DNA from: Anastrepha obliqua
Taxonomy: Eukaryota; Arthropoda; Insecta; Diptera; Tephritidae
Direction of reading: 5' to 3'
Length of the DNA stretch: 64,000 nt
NCBI RefSeq assembly: GCF_027943255.1
Contig: NC_072893.1
Span: forward strand, 35,796,001 to 35,860,000
This document shows, one piece after another, positions 23,493 through 33,850 of the stretch. The notes below the pieces were generated by a model. That model had not been told where the DNA came from and made no database searches. It was given only the letters and a program-made list of their open reading frames with translations. The stretch's first letter is position 1; every line of letters starts with the position of its first letter. The position numbers and the translations under genes were made by a program.

Positions 23493-23675
23493 CTTTTGAT
23501 ATTGATTCCAAATTGTCCCAACATGAAATATAAAAATATGAATAACTTTTGAAAAGGAGCAGGTAGGATTTCAATTCCAACGGATTTTGCATTTATAATC
23601 ATCAACAAATACAACCCAGCTTGCAGTTTTCGTCGACATTTTTGTGCAACCTATCGATGCTTCCTGCCTACCGTG
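23493..23675 (-). repeat. Right terminal inverted repeat
   Basis: 183 bp, the inverted partner of 20577-20760. It ends CTTCCTGCCTACCGTG before the TAGG duplication. Confidence 0.9.
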
Positions 23676-23679
23676 TAGG

Positions 23680-24570
23680 GGCACTGCGCTAAAACTCATC
23701 TAAAGCACCTAGAAGCACCTTACCACGCTGCAGTCAGGAGAAGCATCAGAGCCTTCCCCACTTCCCCCATAAACGTTACCTTAGCGGAAGCTAGACTTCG
23801 CACCATCTCGGAAAGGGTGGCCAACAATACAAGGACAAGTATTTTGAAGATAATTCAATGTAGAAACAGGCTTTTGTTTAAACACATCAACTCGAGTACT
23901 CAAAAATTAAACAGAAAGGGCCGGGAATCAACAATCTCCATCATTCTAAAAGAAGCCGAAAAACTAGATATCATTGCTCAGCTAGTACTTGTAGAACCTG
24001 CAATACATCCACCGTGGGTCGTTCCCAACTCGATGATATTGAACAATCTATCCAAACATTTAAAAGATTCCACTAATACAAACGAATACAACCAGATTTT
24101 TCTCGAAACCATTTCCCCATTGAAGAAAGATTGGGAGATCATTTTTACCGACGGATCAAAAACCGACACCTGCACATCGTTTGCAGGGACAAACGCAGAA
24201 GGTGTTACCATCTATGTCGGAATTTTGCCAAGATTCACTTCAATATTTACAGCTGAAGCAGCTGCGTTACTTGAAGCATTAATCTTTGCCTCCCAGAACT
24301 GTAGCAAGCACTTAATTTGCACCGATAGCAAATCCTCAATCGAAGCTATCTTAAACCCCACAAATGACACCCCGATGATAACAAAAATCCGCAATATAAT
24401 TTCAATACATATAGGTGTAATCAAAATTATGTGGATTCCTGGGCACTCTGGGATAAATGGTAACGAAAAAGCTGGCAAGAGAGCGAAAGAGGCGAATAAA
24501 GAACCTCTACACACATTTGACTATATCACTTGCAATGGTACCAGATATTATATCGTAAATAAATATTAAG
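23680..24570 (+). mobile_element. I-clade-like retrotransposon, RNase H part (right half)
   Basis: This continues the element at 19438-20576 after the long-TIR insertion. It reads GHCAKTHLKHLEAPYHAAVR, AFPTSPINVTLAEARL, and then an open 23817-24567 stretch with an RNase H domain. Its motifs are IIFTDGSKTDTCTS (first Asp), AEAAALLEALIFA (Glu), LICTDSKSSIEAI (Asp) and IMWIPGHSGINGNEKAGK (His region). It is truncated at about 24570, where a minus-strand fragment begins. Confidence 0.8.
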
Positions 24571-24579
24571 CTTTGCACA

Positions 24580-25030
24580 AGTCGTCGGATCTCAAGTGGT
24601 AAAACATTGATAAGCATGCACCTGGCATTGTAGGATAGCAAATCAAACTGTAAAGGTTGAAGCAAAACATACAAACTTGTGTTGAACTATTTCAATTCTA
24701 AGAGGATGTGAGGAATACCTGGGAGCACCAACTTCGAACGGACTAAAGCAATATATACGATTTTTCTAATGGATGGGTCTTTAAAATCACTAGCATAGCG
24801 TCGCAAAAAAGTGAAAGTGGGCATATGCTTTTGGAATAATAATGCTAATATGGGTACTGAACATAAAAGACGAATCAAAAATAACACCAAGATCACGAAT
24901 TTCATTGACTGAGACAAGAGTTACATGTGAAACGTCATAAGTTGACGAAAGAGGATTCATGGACTTGGAAAACGTCATGTGATAACACTTACTAATATTA
25001 AGACATAGTCTGTTTTGTCAGTCATTCGGA
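24580..25030 (-). mobile_element. Jockey/CR1-like retrotransposon, post-RT fragment
   Basis: The minus strand reads SVNEIRDLGVIFDSSFMFST and THISIIIPKAYAHFHF. In another frame it continues SDFKDPSIRKIVYIALVRSK. These are the conserved segments after the RT core in jockey/CR1-like elements. Frame breaks are present. Confidence 0.7.
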
Positions 25031-25105
25031 GCATTCATGTTTTCCTATTCGATAGAGGGGAGATTCTGCGAAAAAGTTGCGAAAAAGCCTGTATTAGAGT
25101 AAATA

Positions 25106-25490
25106 CGAGGTTGTTCAATAAGCTTTGCGATTCAATACGAGACGGCATTGTTACTAGCCTAAGTGCCTAATAGTTATGTTGGTACACCACTCTTCATATG
25201 TAAGTACGAAAAATTTTATTTCATTTTCAAACCATTTAGTACCGACGTGTCACAGTATTTTCTAAAATGGAAAAAATCAAGTATCGTGGGGTGATTTCAT
25301 TTTTATTTTTCGAAGGTTTAAAAGCAAAGGCATGTTGAAAGTGTTAGGGACCCTTCGCCATCAATTAATACAATAGAAATATGGGTTGCTGAATTTAAAT
25401 GGAATCATACAAGCTTTCAAACTCATCCACGTCAAGGACGTCCAAAAACAGCAACAACATCGGAAATCATAATCAGGGAACTAAAGTATT
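25106..25490 (+). mobile_element. Mariner 5' fragment
   Basis: TA (25104-25105) is followed by CGAGGTTGTTCAATAAGC, a mariner-type terminal repeat. A reading frame starts at 25267 (MEKIKYRGVISFLFFEGLKA). After a frame change it continues INTIEIWVAEFKWNHTSF and HPRQGRPKTATTSEI. Only the DNA-binding third of a mariner transposase is present, and no 3' end was found. Confidence 0.7.
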
Positions 25491-25573
25491 CAAAGACGCA
25501 CGCCACAAATAGGAGCAGGAACGCGGCCAAACAGCCAAAAAGGGTGTGCGCGCCAATTATTATATATATACAG

Positions 25574-26034
25574 TAGGCCGGGTCGATTTGTAGGGAGGCA
25601 AAAAAATCGCCCATTGCTCTGTGAAAATCATATTCTAGGAATCAAAATAAGAAACTTTGCCGAAGGAACCATACCTCTAAAACGAATTCTGATGTCTCCC
25701 AATTTGGGTCGAACTTTTTAGTTTCTTTTCTCATGTAAAGGCCAAAAATTGTGATATTTTGAAATGAATGTATGGGGAACCCCCCAAGGGAGTTCCAGAG
25801 GGTGTGCCACTGGCATGGGTGGATCGGCCGTCCAAAGTTAGTGGGGGTCGGTCATACATTTGGACTCGATTGGAGCACTCTAAATGGGTCAAAGTGGGAT
25901 TTTTCGTTCGACCCAAATTGGGGGACTTCAGAATTCGTTTTAGATGTATAGTTCCTTCGGCAAAGTTTCTTATTTTGATCCCCAGAATACGATTCTCACA
26001 GAGCAATGAGCGATTTTTAAATCGACCCGCCCTA
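25574..26034. mobile_element. 461-bp MITE with about 140-bp inverted repeats and 8-bp duplication
   Basis: The ends read TAGGCCGGGTCGATTT and, reversed, TAGGGCGGGTCGATTT. The inverted repeats extend through the GAAACTTTGCCGAAGGAAC segment on each side, to about 140 bp. The 8 bp ATATACAG flanks the element exactly on both sides (25566-25573, 26035-26042). An 8-bp duplication is typical of hAT (also P) elements. There is no coding capacity. The duplicated target includes the first three bases and the TA of the maT-like element to its right. Confidence 0.85.
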
Positions 26035-26039
26035 ATATA

Positions 26040-27743
26040 CAGGGTCCGGCACTCGAAGTGTAACCAATTTCAGACCGCTTGCGCAACTAATGCACGGGCA
26101 TCAGCTGTCTGTTGGTGAGCTAAATGATAATCCAGAGTATTGTTTATAAGCGCGAGGAAGCATTTTGCCGAAAAATCACAACCAGCTTTTTTCCGTGAGC
26201 TCGAGCACCTTAAAGTAAATACAATTTGTGTTTATCGCACCATTACTCGTTACAATGTTACTGGAAGCATCGCGAAACGTCATGGAGGCGGTTATAAAAA
26301 CAATGCAACGTCACGTAAAATGGTGAAGAAGCGACTTGAGCGAAATCTCCGACGAAGAGCCAATCAAATGGCGGAAGAGTTGAAAATGTTTGACCCTAGC
26401 ATCCGACGCATACTGAAAACTGATCTCAAGATTGGGTCTTACAAGATCCAAAAGGCGCATGATCTCACACCAAAGCAGCAACAAGTCAGATTTGAGAGAG
26501 CGAAGTAGTTGTTTCGCTTGGCCGAAAGCGGTCAATTTCCGAACATTGAGAATTTGAGCCCATCGATTGGGCACCAAGAGGCAGCAACCGACACAGGTAA
26601 TGGTATTCTGGAGGTTGCTTTGAAGCCGTGGGCAGACAAACATTTCGAGGGCAGACTATGGACGTTCAACAGGACTCGGCACTGTCTCACAAAGCTCGAG
26701 TGAACCAAGAATGGCTAAAAATCAACGTTCTGAACTTCATAATGCCCACACAATGGCTCTTAAATTCTCTTTAGGCAATTTCGGAGAGCCACGTCCGAAC
26801 TGAAAGATTCACCAGTCTCGAGTCGCTGAAAAAATCCACTGTCTGCGAGTGGATCAAAATACAGGGTGGGCCATATAGCGTTTGCTTTTTGAACCACCTA
26901 TTTTACTTAAAGGTTTGACATTTACGAAATGGGACGCTATACGCTTGAACAAAATTGGGAAATATTGAAAACCTATTTCCAAAGTGGTGAGTCTTCTTCT
27001 TCTTCCGCGGTTACAGTAAATGGCGAGCGTTACCGTGACATGCTCAACGAGTTTTTGTGTCCAAAAATTTAAGAAGATGACATGGATGACATTTGGTTTC
27101 AACAGGACGGTGCAACTTGTCACACTGCCAAAGTTACACTCGAACTTTTGGCTACCGTTTTTGAAAACCGAATAACCAGCCGAAATTCCGATCTCAATTG
27201 GCCGTCTCGGAGCTGTGATTTAAGCCCGTTGGACTATTTTTTGTGAGGAGGACAAATGCTATGCGAACCATCCAGAGACGATTGATGCTTTAAAACACGA
27301 ACCCGAAGTTGCCATTCATGAAATTGGAGCCCAAACAATCGAAAATGTGCTTAAAAATTGGGTTGATCGAATGGCCTACTGTAAAGCCAGACGTGGCAGT
27401 CATTTGAACGATATTATTTTTAATTCATAAATGACAATGTTCAATCTTCAAAATAAAAAAAAAAAAGTTTGAAAAAATATTGATTAGTTTTTTTTTATAG
27501 TCGATTCAAAAAGCAAATTTTACATGGCCCACCCTATACCTGCAATCCATATTCGGGCAGCTTGCGATTCGTTTCTGTACCATCTCAAGGTCAAGACAAA
27601 AGGTGATAATATCGGGCAAAAGTAAATTGATTCTTAATTCTGTATTATTTTTACACATTTTTTACTCTGAATTGTTTAAAAGTAATTTTCTAAACAAAGT
27701 TTATGGCCTTTTTAATTGGTTACACTTCGAATGGTGGACACTG
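26040..27743 (+). mobile_element. DD37D (maT-like) Tc1/mariner element containing a DD41D insertion
   Basis: The terminal repeats are CAGGGTCCGGCACTCGAAG on the left and its imperfect inverse CAGTGTCCACCATTCGAAG on the right, with TA outside (26038-26039, 27744-27745). Plus-strand pieces read ELEHLKVNTICVYRTITRYN, NQMAEELKMFDPSIRRIL, DLTPKQQQVRFERAK, LAESGQFPNI, LWTFNRTRHCLTKLE and EWLKINVLNFIMPTQWLL. Several frame breaks exist, and the segment that should hold the third Asp is deleted (NSL then stop). Copies at 35413 and 53859 belong to the same family. The copy at 53859 shows 37 residues between the second and third Asp. Confidence 0.85.
26862..27536 (+). mobile_element. DD41D-type derivative nested in the maT-like element
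   Basis: The ends are CAGGGTGGGCCATATAGC and, reversed, TAGGGTGGGCCATGTAAA. TA flanks both sides (26860-26861, 27537-27538). The transposase starts at 26929 (MGRYTLEQNWEILKTYFQSG) and after SSSS jumps in frame to AVTVNGERYRDMLNEFL, so most of the N-terminal and first catalytic part is deleted. A TAA follows KI. DDIWFQQDGATCHTAK and SCDLSPLDYFL (second and third Asp, 41 residues apart) are still visible. A copy at 30097 has the same joint. Confidence 0.88.
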
Positions 27744-27745
27744 TA

Positions 27746-28189
27746 ATTGGTAGTTTTGATTATAATAAGTGTAATCATTGCCAAAGATGCAGTTTTATTT
27801 ATAAGTTTCGTTTTTCACTCACAAAAAAGATGTACGCCACAAAGATGCACCTCCAAATAAGCGATTTTATGCATACCTAAAAATAAGAAAAATAATATTT
27901 TAATAAAATTTGTATATAAATTTACATACATATGTAGTTGCTGAGTCATAGGTAAAGATATGAAAATCTATAAAGCGCCACCTGAAATGTTAAAAGCCAT
28001 AACCAATGAAATATACAAAATGCACTTTTTGATTGGTTATGATGTCTTTCATTGGCACATTTTCCTGACTTAGCACAAAGTGCAAAAGCAAAAAATCCTA
28101 CACGCAGAGGTTCATACTTTTCAAAAGGTATTATTAGAAGAAAACCCAGATATTGGTGTCCAATATGCAAAGCAGCCATTAGTAGTAGT
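27746..28189. other. No gene recognised
   Basis: AT-rich spacer. No domain or repeat is recognised. Confidence 0.4.
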
Positions 28190-28660
28190 AGTATTTATTG
28201 CAGATAAAAGTAAAATATACAAAATTTGAAATTCACTTATTGTAATATTAAGAAAAAAAATTTGTTTACAATAATTTAACGGCAATGGCTTGAGCCGTCT
28301 GTCGATTTGTTTCTCGTACAAAACAATTATTCGGTTTACGGTTTTTAAAACCAGTTAAACCCTTTTATTAAGTAATCTCTGTATCTAGAGGCATATTTAA
28401 TGAAACGCAAAAGTTTATCCCAATGATAATTTTCCATTCAGAATCTCAATCAGTTGTGAATCATTTAAGGTAAATTTTCCGAAAAAGACTTTTCTGTATT
28501 CACTTAATATTGGGCAGCGCGCCAGGAACTGTGCTATGTTTTCAAGCTCACCTAAATTACACATTGAGCAAGTTTTATTTTCTGTGTCAAACCTGTTGTT
28601 ATTTAAAATTACCATGTCACTTCTAGTCCTCATTATCCACATGCTTGATTCTATATCATA
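28190..28660 (-). mobile_element. Non-LTR retrotransposon, 3' end of ORF2
   Basis: The minus strand 28642-28415 reads MWIMRTRSDMVILNNNRFD, NKTCSMCNLGELENIAQFL and ARCPILSEYRKVFFGKF. This is the C-terminal cysteine motif of ORF2 proteins, with Gln in place of the usual His. The 3' end at about 28190 has ACTACTACTA repeats, a possible simple-repeat tail. The clade is not fixed. Confidence 0.6.
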
Positions 28661-28727
28661 TATTTTTTAATAAACCAAGTAAACCTTTTGACCAATTTAA
28701 TCCACTATATATCCTACTAGTACTTAA

Positions 28728-29442
28728 GGGGTTAGGGGTAGTCAGAGGCCCGAAAAAATGATGATTTTCACGAATTTTTTTTTGCTACTTAATTAATTTA
28801 TTTAACAAAAATAAAAACATAGCATAAAAACATCATGTTTTAACTTGACTTCACCAAAATTTCAAAAAAAAAAAATTAATAATTGCAAAAGTTATCGCTG
28901 TTTGTGTGAAGCCCGTTTTTCCAGAAGTCCCTTTCGGTGAACATCACAAGTCCTTGCAGATTCATCTAAAACCAATCGGACAAGAAAAATTAGTTTTATT
29001 AATAGATAATCTTGTGCCTGATAGAAGCTTTTTTTTCAAAATGAACAAAATGGCGGCCTCAGAAAATTTTTTCCAGATTTTAGAGAAAAAAACCAACAGT
29101 TAATTGTTAAAAAAAAATCGAAATTTTTGAAAAAAAAAATCCTTCGATCAGGCACAAGTTTTTTATGTTTTTCAAAAGCTATATAAATTTTATTGAAATC
29201 TACGTAGCGGTTTTTAAGTTACAGTGTTCACCAGTTTGAAAAACATAGTTTTGAGAAAAACGCATTTAAAGTTTTGCTATCGGCTCCGGAGCGGCCGAGC
29301 GCCCTTTGTTAATTGTTGAATAACTTGAAAAGTATTTGTCGGATTCACTTCAAATTTTTACACAATATTTTTAAAACATTATACTTTAAGAAAATGCAAA
29401 AAAAAAATCAATTTTTTGAAAATTCTGACTACCCCTAACCCC
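28728..29442. mobile_element. 715-bp TTAA-flanked non-autonomous element
   Basis: TTAA at 28724-28727 and 29443-29446 flanks perfect inverted ends GGGGTTAGGGGTAGTCAGA. The interior is AT-rich with one weak frame (28906-29103) of no known family. A TTAA duplication fits piggyBac- or Kolobok-mobilised elements; which one cannot be decided here. Confidence 0.82.
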
Positions 29443-29454
29443 TTAAGACATTGT

Positions 29455-30096
29455 ATGTACTGTGGGCAAAAAGTAGGGTGAATTTATTTGTCAAACTTCG
29501 CGGGATTAAAATTTCGCTCTAGTTATTTTTGGTTGGCAGCACTGTTAATAACATCTGGGCCAACGCAGAAAAATGTTTATAAGTGGTACAAAGACCTCAA
29601 AGAGGGTCGAGAGCGTGTTGATGACTTGGAGCGCTCCGGACGACCATCGACGTCAACAGATGACCAACACGTCAATAAAATGAAGGAGTTAGTGCTCAAA
29701 AATCGTCGGTTGACTGTTAAAGACCTTACTGATATAATCGGAATATCAGAAAGATCTGTGAAAACCATTTTGAAAGACCGTTTGGGCCTACGAAAAGTCA
29801 AATCTCGTTTGGTACCGAAAACTCTCAATTTCTTGGAAAAAAGTCGCCGCGTTGATGTGTGTGAAACAATGCTTTCAGACTATCAGGACAAGCTCAAAGG
29901 CATCATTACAGGAGATGAGACTTGGATTTACCTGAAACAACCGACCAATCAAGCGAATATCGTGCTAAAGGCGATATGTCATATGAAATTAACTGATTAA
30001 TGTACTCTGCCATGCTATAAACCTCACGGAGCCCTGGACCTTTCCAACGAATGCAACCGCAACCGTGGAAATCCGTTCGTGCGTTCTGGAGTTATA
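29455..30096 (+). pseudogene. Mariner transposase, N-terminal half with deletion
   Basis: The open frame 29488-30000 reads KNVYKWYKDLKEGRERVDDL, ERSGRPSTSTDDQHVNKMKE, RRLTVKDLTDIIGISERSVK (helix-turn-helix) and RLGLRKVKSRLVPKTLNFLE. It then reads LKGIITGDETWIYLKQPTN, where TGDETW carries the first catalytic Asp. The first helical part is missing, replaced by non-homologous residues from the start. The catalytic centre after TWIY is lost, and a DD41D derivative is inserted at 30097. Confidence 0.75.
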
Positions 30097-30826
30097 TAGG
30101 GTGGGCCATGTAAAATTTGCTTTTTGAATCGGCTATAAAAAAAACTAATCAATATTTTTTCAAAGTTTTTTTTTTATTTTGAAGAATTAACATTGTCATT
30201 TATGAATAAAAAATAATATCGTTCAAATGACTGCCACGGCTGGCTTTACAGTAGGCCATTCGATCAACCCGATTTTTAAGCACATTTTCGATTGTTTGGG
30301 CTCCAATTTCATGAATGGCAACTTCGATTTCGTGTTTTAAAGCATCAATCGTCTATGGATGGTTCGCATAACATTTGTCCTTAACGACTTCCCACAAAAA
30401 ATAGTCCAACGGGCTTAAATCACAGCTCCGAGGCGGCCAATTGATATCGGAATTTCGGCTGATTATTCGGTTTTCAAAAACGGTAGCCAAAAGTTCGAGT
30501 GTAACTTTGGCAGTGTGACAAGTTGCACCGCCCTGTGGAAACCAAATGTCGTCCATGCCATCCTATTCAATGTTTGGAAACAAAAACTCGTTGAGCATGT
30601 CACGGTAACGCTCGCCATTTACTGTAACCGCGGAAGAAGAAGAAGACTCACCATTTTGGAAATAGGTTTTCAATATTTCCCAATTTTGTTCAAGCGTATA
30701 GCGTCCCATTTCGTAAATGTCAAACCTTTAAGCAAATTATGAACACATTTGACATGTCATTTGTGTTACCATTCTCAAAAAAATACATAGGTGGTTCAAA
30801 AAGCAAACGATATACGGCTAACCCTG
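30097..30826 (-). mobile_element. DD41D-type derivative, second copy (inverted)
   Basis: The ends are TAGGGTGGGCCATGTAAA and, reversed, CAGGGTTAGCCGTATATC, with TA on both sides (30095-30096, 30827-30828). The minus strand shows the same in-frame deletion joint as at 26862 (GAAGAAGAAGAAGACTCACC on the plus strand near 30630). Its catalytic segment reads FPQGGATCHTAK, so the second Asp is replaced by Gly. SCDLSPLDYFLW with the third Asp remains. It has lost activity but kept both ends. Confidence 0.85.
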
Positions 30827-30828
30827 TA

Positions 30829-31805
30829 GCGTCAGGAAGGAAAATCCGACTTATTTTTATATTATAGGTAAATCTTTTAAAAAGTTGGAATCTTGGATTA
30901 ATATTTCCTTTATAATGGAATGAACCATAGTTTTATGAAAAAAAATTATAATCTTAGTTAATTACCAAAAACTATAGTTTATATATAGTATATACATATA
31001 AAGTTTTATCATTATGTCACTCAGGCAACGCTCTCATTTCTATATCAGCAAAAACTCAGCAGCTTACCATCCTTTTTGTCGCTGCTTCGCTGTAGGGCAT
31101 CAAGGGGAGCCGGTTGCAAATACCACGAAATCCCATGCCGCTGAATGCACGCACACACACTCCCACATGTATTTGCATGCAGATACACTAAAATTACTTA
31201 AGCATTATTGTGGCTATAAACAAATAATCGGAGGCCCTTAACGCGGCTTAATGATCCGCTTCAACACAGTAATGACCGACTATAAATCTTCATCGCTTAT
31301 CGCTTTTCGTGTGCTCGAATATCAGCAAACACTACCTACAACTTCCGTGAAGTCGCTGCAATGGGGAAATATACAAATCTTTATGCACGCACACACACAC
31401 ACACACACACACAAAGGTGCATAAGTATAAACATAAAACAGCACTGGTGGACACAAAAACTTTTTAAGAGGAATTTGATGTTTAACAAGTTCACGCTTGG
31501 CTTTGGATGAGGGCAAACGACTTTTACAACAACCAATTGCATTGGGCTACACTACTTAAACTTTTCGTTTGTGTTTTTTGTGTTGTTATGCAATGGGGTT
31601 GCAAAATACTTCGCATTCGAGGTTTTCATTACACGGTTACCCAATCGAACAAATGTGGCTACATACTTTTACATATCATTTCCATAGTTTGTTAGGGGTT
31701 GTTAGACTTAGTAAACTAGTCTGGGGTTCCAATAGAACGATGGATTTAAAGGTATATTTTACCACAAATCTACTAATATAATAAAAAATTGTATTCCAGT
31801 AGTTA
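30829..31805. other. No gene recognised; short CA microsatellite
   Basis: A perfect (AC)n run lies at about 31391-31413. The rest is AT-rich spacer without recognisable coding exons. Confidence 0.5.
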
Positions 31806-31888
31806 GGTTAGATTAGATTTGTGGGGGGTTGGACAAATCCAAGCACTCAGTCAGGAAGGCCATTGTACTGCACCCGGACAGATTACAG
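31806..31888 (-). mobile_element. LOA-like retrotransposon 3' UTR tail
   Basis: The reverse complement matches the 3' end of the fragment at 12630-13610 (GTCCGGGTGCAGTACAATGG, then GAGTGCTTGGATTTGTCCAA and CCCCCCACAAATC). It is probably the 3' end of the minus-strand element whose coding end lies at 32640-32960. Confidence 0.65.
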
Positions 31889-32630
31889 TGGAAGAAATAG
31901 CGAGACAGGATAGTTACAGTATGGATGGTAAGACTGCAAAATTTCGTTCCTGCAGACATGCAAAATGCTTAGGGAGCATTGAAGCGAGGGAGATATTAAC
32001 ATTTTCTTCGATAGTCAAGCTGCAATCAGCGCTCTGATGACACCATGATGCAGAACGAAACTAAGAAACTCCAGTAAGGAGAAGATCAAATCTCTTGGGT
32101 GTGTAGGTAAAATTTCTCCGATCTGGGTTCCAGGACATATGGACATAGAGGGAAATGAATTTGCAGATCAGTTTGCCAGAAAGGGAAATGAATTCGCCTC
32201 AGAGACCTCTTACCCGGTCATCGCCATCCCCCTGATAGTTGTTAAAAGGGAACCGTACAAATTATTTCTCAAGAAAGCGCAGCAAAGATGGGAGTTCCAT
32301 TTCTTCATGTGCTATTTCGAAACCACTTTGGCCCCAGTACAATATACAATAGACTCATCAGAAAGTCCTTTGGACTCCTCGCCATTCAGGAAAAACTAGG
32401 GTTACCATTTAACCCCCATTGCAGAAGTTGTACGGACCTTTCAGAGAAGGAGACTGTAGAGCATTTTCTCTGTACATGTCCGGGTTTGGCAGCGAGACGA
32501 CTAAGGTCACTGGGCGCTCTTTTCTCCGACAGCCATAAATCCAATCAATATTCTCCGTTATATCAACAGCTCTGCCTGTTGGAGGTCTAATAATGGTATC
32601 AAAACGGCGCTTTAGTGCTACTTGAGGAGT
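31889..32630 (+). mobile_element. R1/LOA-like retrotransposon, RNase H end, different family
   Basis: Plus-strand frames read SPIWVPGHMDIEGNEFADQF (RNase H end), KLFLKKAQQRWEF and LGLPFNPHCRSCTDLSEKET. They end VEHFLCTCPGLAARRLRSLG. At least one frameshift occurs near 32300. It lies between two minus-strand pieces of another element, so it is probably an insertion into that element or a rearrangement. Confidence 0.7.
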
Positions 32631-32639
32631 GCCAGACTG

Positions 32640-32960
32640 TCACTTCAACCATTGCACATACCTACTTATTATTCCGCGAATCTTTCGGATTCACTGATGA
32701 ATCTTAAGAGATCCCGAAGAGGAGGTGTATGATATTTATTCATACTCAGTACATTGACGTCCACAAGCCTAAGCCTGATTCTAGAAAATGCGTTCCCTGT
32801 AATACCACAATGTCCAGGCAGCCAAATAAAATAAACTTTGTTGTGTGTGTTTTGCAACACTGTTCAGTTTATATCCCCACTGTCCGGTTGCGAAACCTAA
32901 TAAGGTTATTTATGTCTACACCGGCCAAAAACCGGTTTGCCAAGAGTTAACATTCTCGCC
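32640..32960 (-). mobile_element. LOA-like retrotransposon, internally deleted RNase H end
   Basis: The minus strand reads KVYFIWLPGHCGITGN joined directly to FSRIRLRLVDVNVLSMNKYH and PLRDLLRFISESERF before a stop at 32669. Against the 12630-13610 copy, the segment between GNELADKL and FSRIRLR is deleted, about 110 residues. Confidence 0.72.
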
Positions 32961-33850
32961 TAGGGCAGAGCGTTCACTCGGGAAGTGGAATATAGTTTCC
33001 TTTTTTTCCGGTTGATCACAATTATGGCAGTATATGTTGGAAGAGATATCCTTTTTGGATACTCTATCTCCTATGGACTAGAAGCCAGTTATCACTGCCG
33101 TAAGTCTGCAGGCATCTTTAACTTTCTGCTACCTTTGCATGTTGTCTGATCTCCCCTTTAGATACTTTAAGGACATTACATTCTTGATTGCACACAGTGG
33201 AGTGAGGACCGATTCTGCAAATTCGTCCGCTTCACATATCCTTCAATAATCCGATGTCCCGGGGAGCCAAATTAAGGTAACGTTATGGTTTTTGCACAAG
33301 GTGGTAAGGCTATTTCTACTTTATTCTATTCAGCTTGGATATCCGAAGGAGTAGCGATACTGCCCTTAAAAGAGAAGTTTGGTGGTTTGCTGGTATTAGG
33401 AAGACCCACAGATTTTCCAATTCCAGGTCACAATCCATTTTTGAACCATCCTGTTGTGTCGAAGTTGCTTAGTAGAAGTCCCATACTCCATTCCTCCCGA
33501 GATGGGAGGAGAATGGCAAAATTCCCCTTGAAAGTCACCGTGTGGACGATTTCATCAGTGCCCTCCGAAGTGAACTGAATTTGTCTCAATAGTAGAATGA
33601 CATGACCATCGGAAGGTTACTCCCGCCTTATTTTTGAAAGTAATCATCATCCTTTCTAAGTATTTTTCTGGAAAGGTTTACCCCACCCGACTGCTATGAT
33701 GGGATCATCGATATCAAACTGCTTTCCGGCTCTGACCATCTGAAGGTGAAGCCTAAAGTAGATCATGATAGTGGCTTCTCGAAGAGGACTGCATTGTTGT
33801 AGTAGGGAAATGACAATTGCTGTACCGTACGCCGTCTTAGCTTTCACTTC
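32961..33850 (-). mobile_element. Family-3 non-LTR retrotransposon, decayed RNase H region
   Basis: The minus strand reads EGTDEIVHTVTFKGNF, LPSREEWSMGLLLSNFDTTG and FKGSIATPSDIQAE. In a broken frame it goes on through a TLIWLPG-like segment and a CEADEFA-like segment near 33230. The same order of segments occurs on the plus strand at 36960-39345. Many stops are present. Confidence 0.65.

Larger units (their letters stand above)
20577..23675 (+). mobile_element. 3.1-kb DNA transposon with long terminal inverted repeats (Chapaev/CMC-like candidate)
   Basis: A complete element of 3099 bp. Both ends begin CACGGTAGGCAGGAAGC and are inverted copies over about 183 bp. The 4 bp TAGG flanks it on both sides (20573-20576, 23676-23679), and the host I-like retrotransposon reads through if one TAGG and the element are removed. 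CAC termini with a 4-bp duplication fit Chapaev of the CMC superfamily, and the transposase remnant has a SEQAGESVH motif resembling the glutamate region of CMC/Transib-type DDE enzymes. The superfamily is inference from ends and motifs, not from a search. Confidence 0.85.

Noticed and set aside
33285..33578. Plus-strand ORF of 97 codons
   Set aside because: It is the shadow of the family-3 retrotransposon read on the minus strand.
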